From Chitinispirillaceae bacterium (GTDB taxonomy: Bacteria > Fibrobacterota > Chitinivibrionia > Chitinivibrionales > Chitinispirillaceae): a stretch of 64,000 nt of DNA. Below the pieces are notes generated by a model, which was not told the origin of the DNA, did not search any database, and saw only the letters and a program-made list of their open reading frames with translations. This document shows, piece after piece, positions 63,128-64,000 of this stretch. Location of the stretch: contig JAFGHA010000078.1 in the NCBI GenBank assembly GCA_016930275.1, positions 1-64,000 on the forward strand, in the 5' to 3' direction. How positions within the stretch are numbered: the first letter of the stretch is position 1; each line of letters opens with the position of its first letter. The position numbers and the translations under genes are program-made.

Positions 63128-64000
63128 ATGCATAAACGAGCGATGGTTATCGGTGGCGGTGTCGCGGGAATTCAGGCTGCCCTGGATCTCGCCGAGATGG
63201 GTGTCGAGACATTTCTGGTCGAGAAAGGTCCCTCCATCGGCGGACGCATGGCACAGCTTGACAAAACATTTCCGACCAACGACTGCGCGATGTGTATCCT
63301 TTCACCGAAACTGGTCAGTGCGGGAAGTCACCCCTATCTGTCCATCATCACCAATGCCGAAGTTGTCGGGATAGAAGGCAACGCTCCCGACTTGAAGGTC
63401 AGGATTCTGAAAAAACCTCGGTATGTAAAGGAAGACGCCTGTACGGGATGCGGTATATGTGTTTCGAAATGTCCCACAAAGATCCCCGATCCCTACAACA
63501 AGGGCCTGAGTCAGACCAAGGCAATCCGTATTCCGTTTCCTCAGGCGGTTCCGGCGGTCGCGGTCATTGATGCGGAGAACTGCCGTTATCTTAAGGAGGG
63601 TAAATGTCGCGTTTGTGAAAAAGTCTGCGGGACCAATGCGATTGATTTTTCCCAGACGGAAGAGCTGATCGATCTTAAGGTGGGATCGGTTATACTTTCC
63701 TGCGGTACCACCGAGTTTGACGTGAAACTCAAAGGGGAGTACGGCTACGGTATATTCCCGAATGTCCTCACCAGTATCGAATACGAACGCATTCTCAGCG
63801 CTTCGGGGCCTTCGGCGGGGCATATAACACGCCCATCGGATCATAAAGAGCCGAAGAAAATCGCCATTCTCCAGTGTGTCGGGTCCCGGGATGTGCAGGC
63901 GGGGAACGAACACTGCTCCGCAATCTGCTGTATGCAGGCGGCAAAGGATGCCATCATTACGCAGGAGCATCTCCCCGGTGCGCAGACAACGATTTTTTAC
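63128..64000 (+). CDS. hdrA: HdrA flavoprotein, N-terminal 291 residues (cut by window end)
   Basis: Open to the window end from ATG 63128, with AGGGAAG about 15 bases upstream. VIGGGVAGIQAALDLAEMG (FAD fold), LDKTFPTNDCAMCILSPKLV (cluster loop), CTGCGICVSKCP, then PQAVPAVAVIDAENC, CRVCEKVCG, ILQCVGSRDVQAGNEHC. It is continuous through the point where the other HdrA of this operon is split between 55117 and 58115, and so serves as an internal template for that reading. HdrA holds the bifurcating FAD. Third HdrA-type unit of the operon. Confidence 0.95.
   Translation, partial: MHKRAMVIGGGVAGIQAALDLAEMGVETFLVEKGPSIGGRMAQLDKTFPTNDCAMCILSPKLVSAGSHPYLSIITNAEVVGIEGNAPDLKVRILKKPRYVKEDACTGCGICVSKCPTKIPDPYNKGLSQTKAIRIPFPQAVPAVAVIDAENCRYLKEGKCRVCEKVCGTNAIDFSQTEELIDLKVGSVILSCGTTEFDVKLKGEYGYGIFPNVLTSIEYERILSASGPSAGHITRPSDHKEPKKIAILQCVGSRDVQAGNEHCSAICCMQAAKDAIITQEHLPGAQTTIFY

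Overview
The window reads as chromosomal DNA of a Gram-negative, anaerobic, polymer-degrading bacterium. An outer-membrane barrel protein, periplasmic proteins with signal peptides, and several large secreted proteins sharing a FlgD/Por-like C-terminal domain all point to an FCB-type envelope. A 2-hydroxyacyl-CoA-dehydratase-type pair and an Hdr/MetVF/Nuo electron-transfer operon point to anaerobic metabolism. Fibrobacterota (Chitinispirillum-like) or a neighbouring phylum is my best guess. This is inference from gene content; no marker gene is present.

Layout. 1-3.8 kb is accessory DNA: two overlapping tyrosine recombinases (the first cut by the window edge), an AT-rich orphan Rhs C-terminal tip with a putative immunity gene, and a PD-(D/E)xK-type gene framed symmetrically by about 85-bp inverted repeats and two attC-like hairpins. 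3.8-9.8 kb carries a DUF1566 protein, a secreted conserved protein, RecQ and a tRNA-dihydrouridine synthase. 9.8-19.5 kb, on the minus strand, carries a vWA/LamG secreted protein and then a chain: multi-PAS sigma-54 activator, MltG, outer-membrane barrel, periplasmic thioredoxin, U32 protein. 19.9-26.2 kb carries a CheY-like regulator, PIN-PhoH, a flavodoxin, an M16 protease pair (one active, one inactive) and a frameshifted CsgG-like lipoprotein. 26.2-30.7 kb carries a single-subunit HgdB-like protein with its ATPase activator (double-cubane-cluster-like) and two MDR dehydrogenases. 30.8-39.3 kb carries a CHAP protein, a GH30 glycosidase, amtB-glnK behind a well-formed sigma-54 promoter, and an M6 protease. 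39.3-45 kb is a tightly overlapping minus-strand set with two intact ketosynthases, two ketosynthase-like proteins lacking the active-site Cys, one ACP and a membrane NodB deacetylase, preceded by a PEP-CTERM protein. At 45.3-46.6 kb lies glutamate dehydrogenase.

47-64 kb is the standout. It is one long plus-strand operon beginning with an NrpR-type nitrogen regulator, followed by an MvhD-like protein, MetF, an archaeal-type split glutamate synthase (two FMN-domain ferredoxin proteins and a glutaminase-GXGXG fusion), HdrA-N/NuoE, NuoF, NuoG-N/HdrA-C/HdrA, MvhD, MetV, HdrC and another HdrA running off the window. The first HdrA appears to be split at its ferredoxin segment, with an NADH-dehydrogenase module (NuoE, NuoF, NuoG-N) nested between the halves. 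No GltD-type small subunit is present. The simplest model is that a flavin-based electron-bifurcating NADH/Hdr/MetVF complex supplies or exchanges electrons with glutamate synthase under nitrogen control. Together with amtB-glnK and gdhA, more than 20 kb of this window serves nitrogen assimilation.
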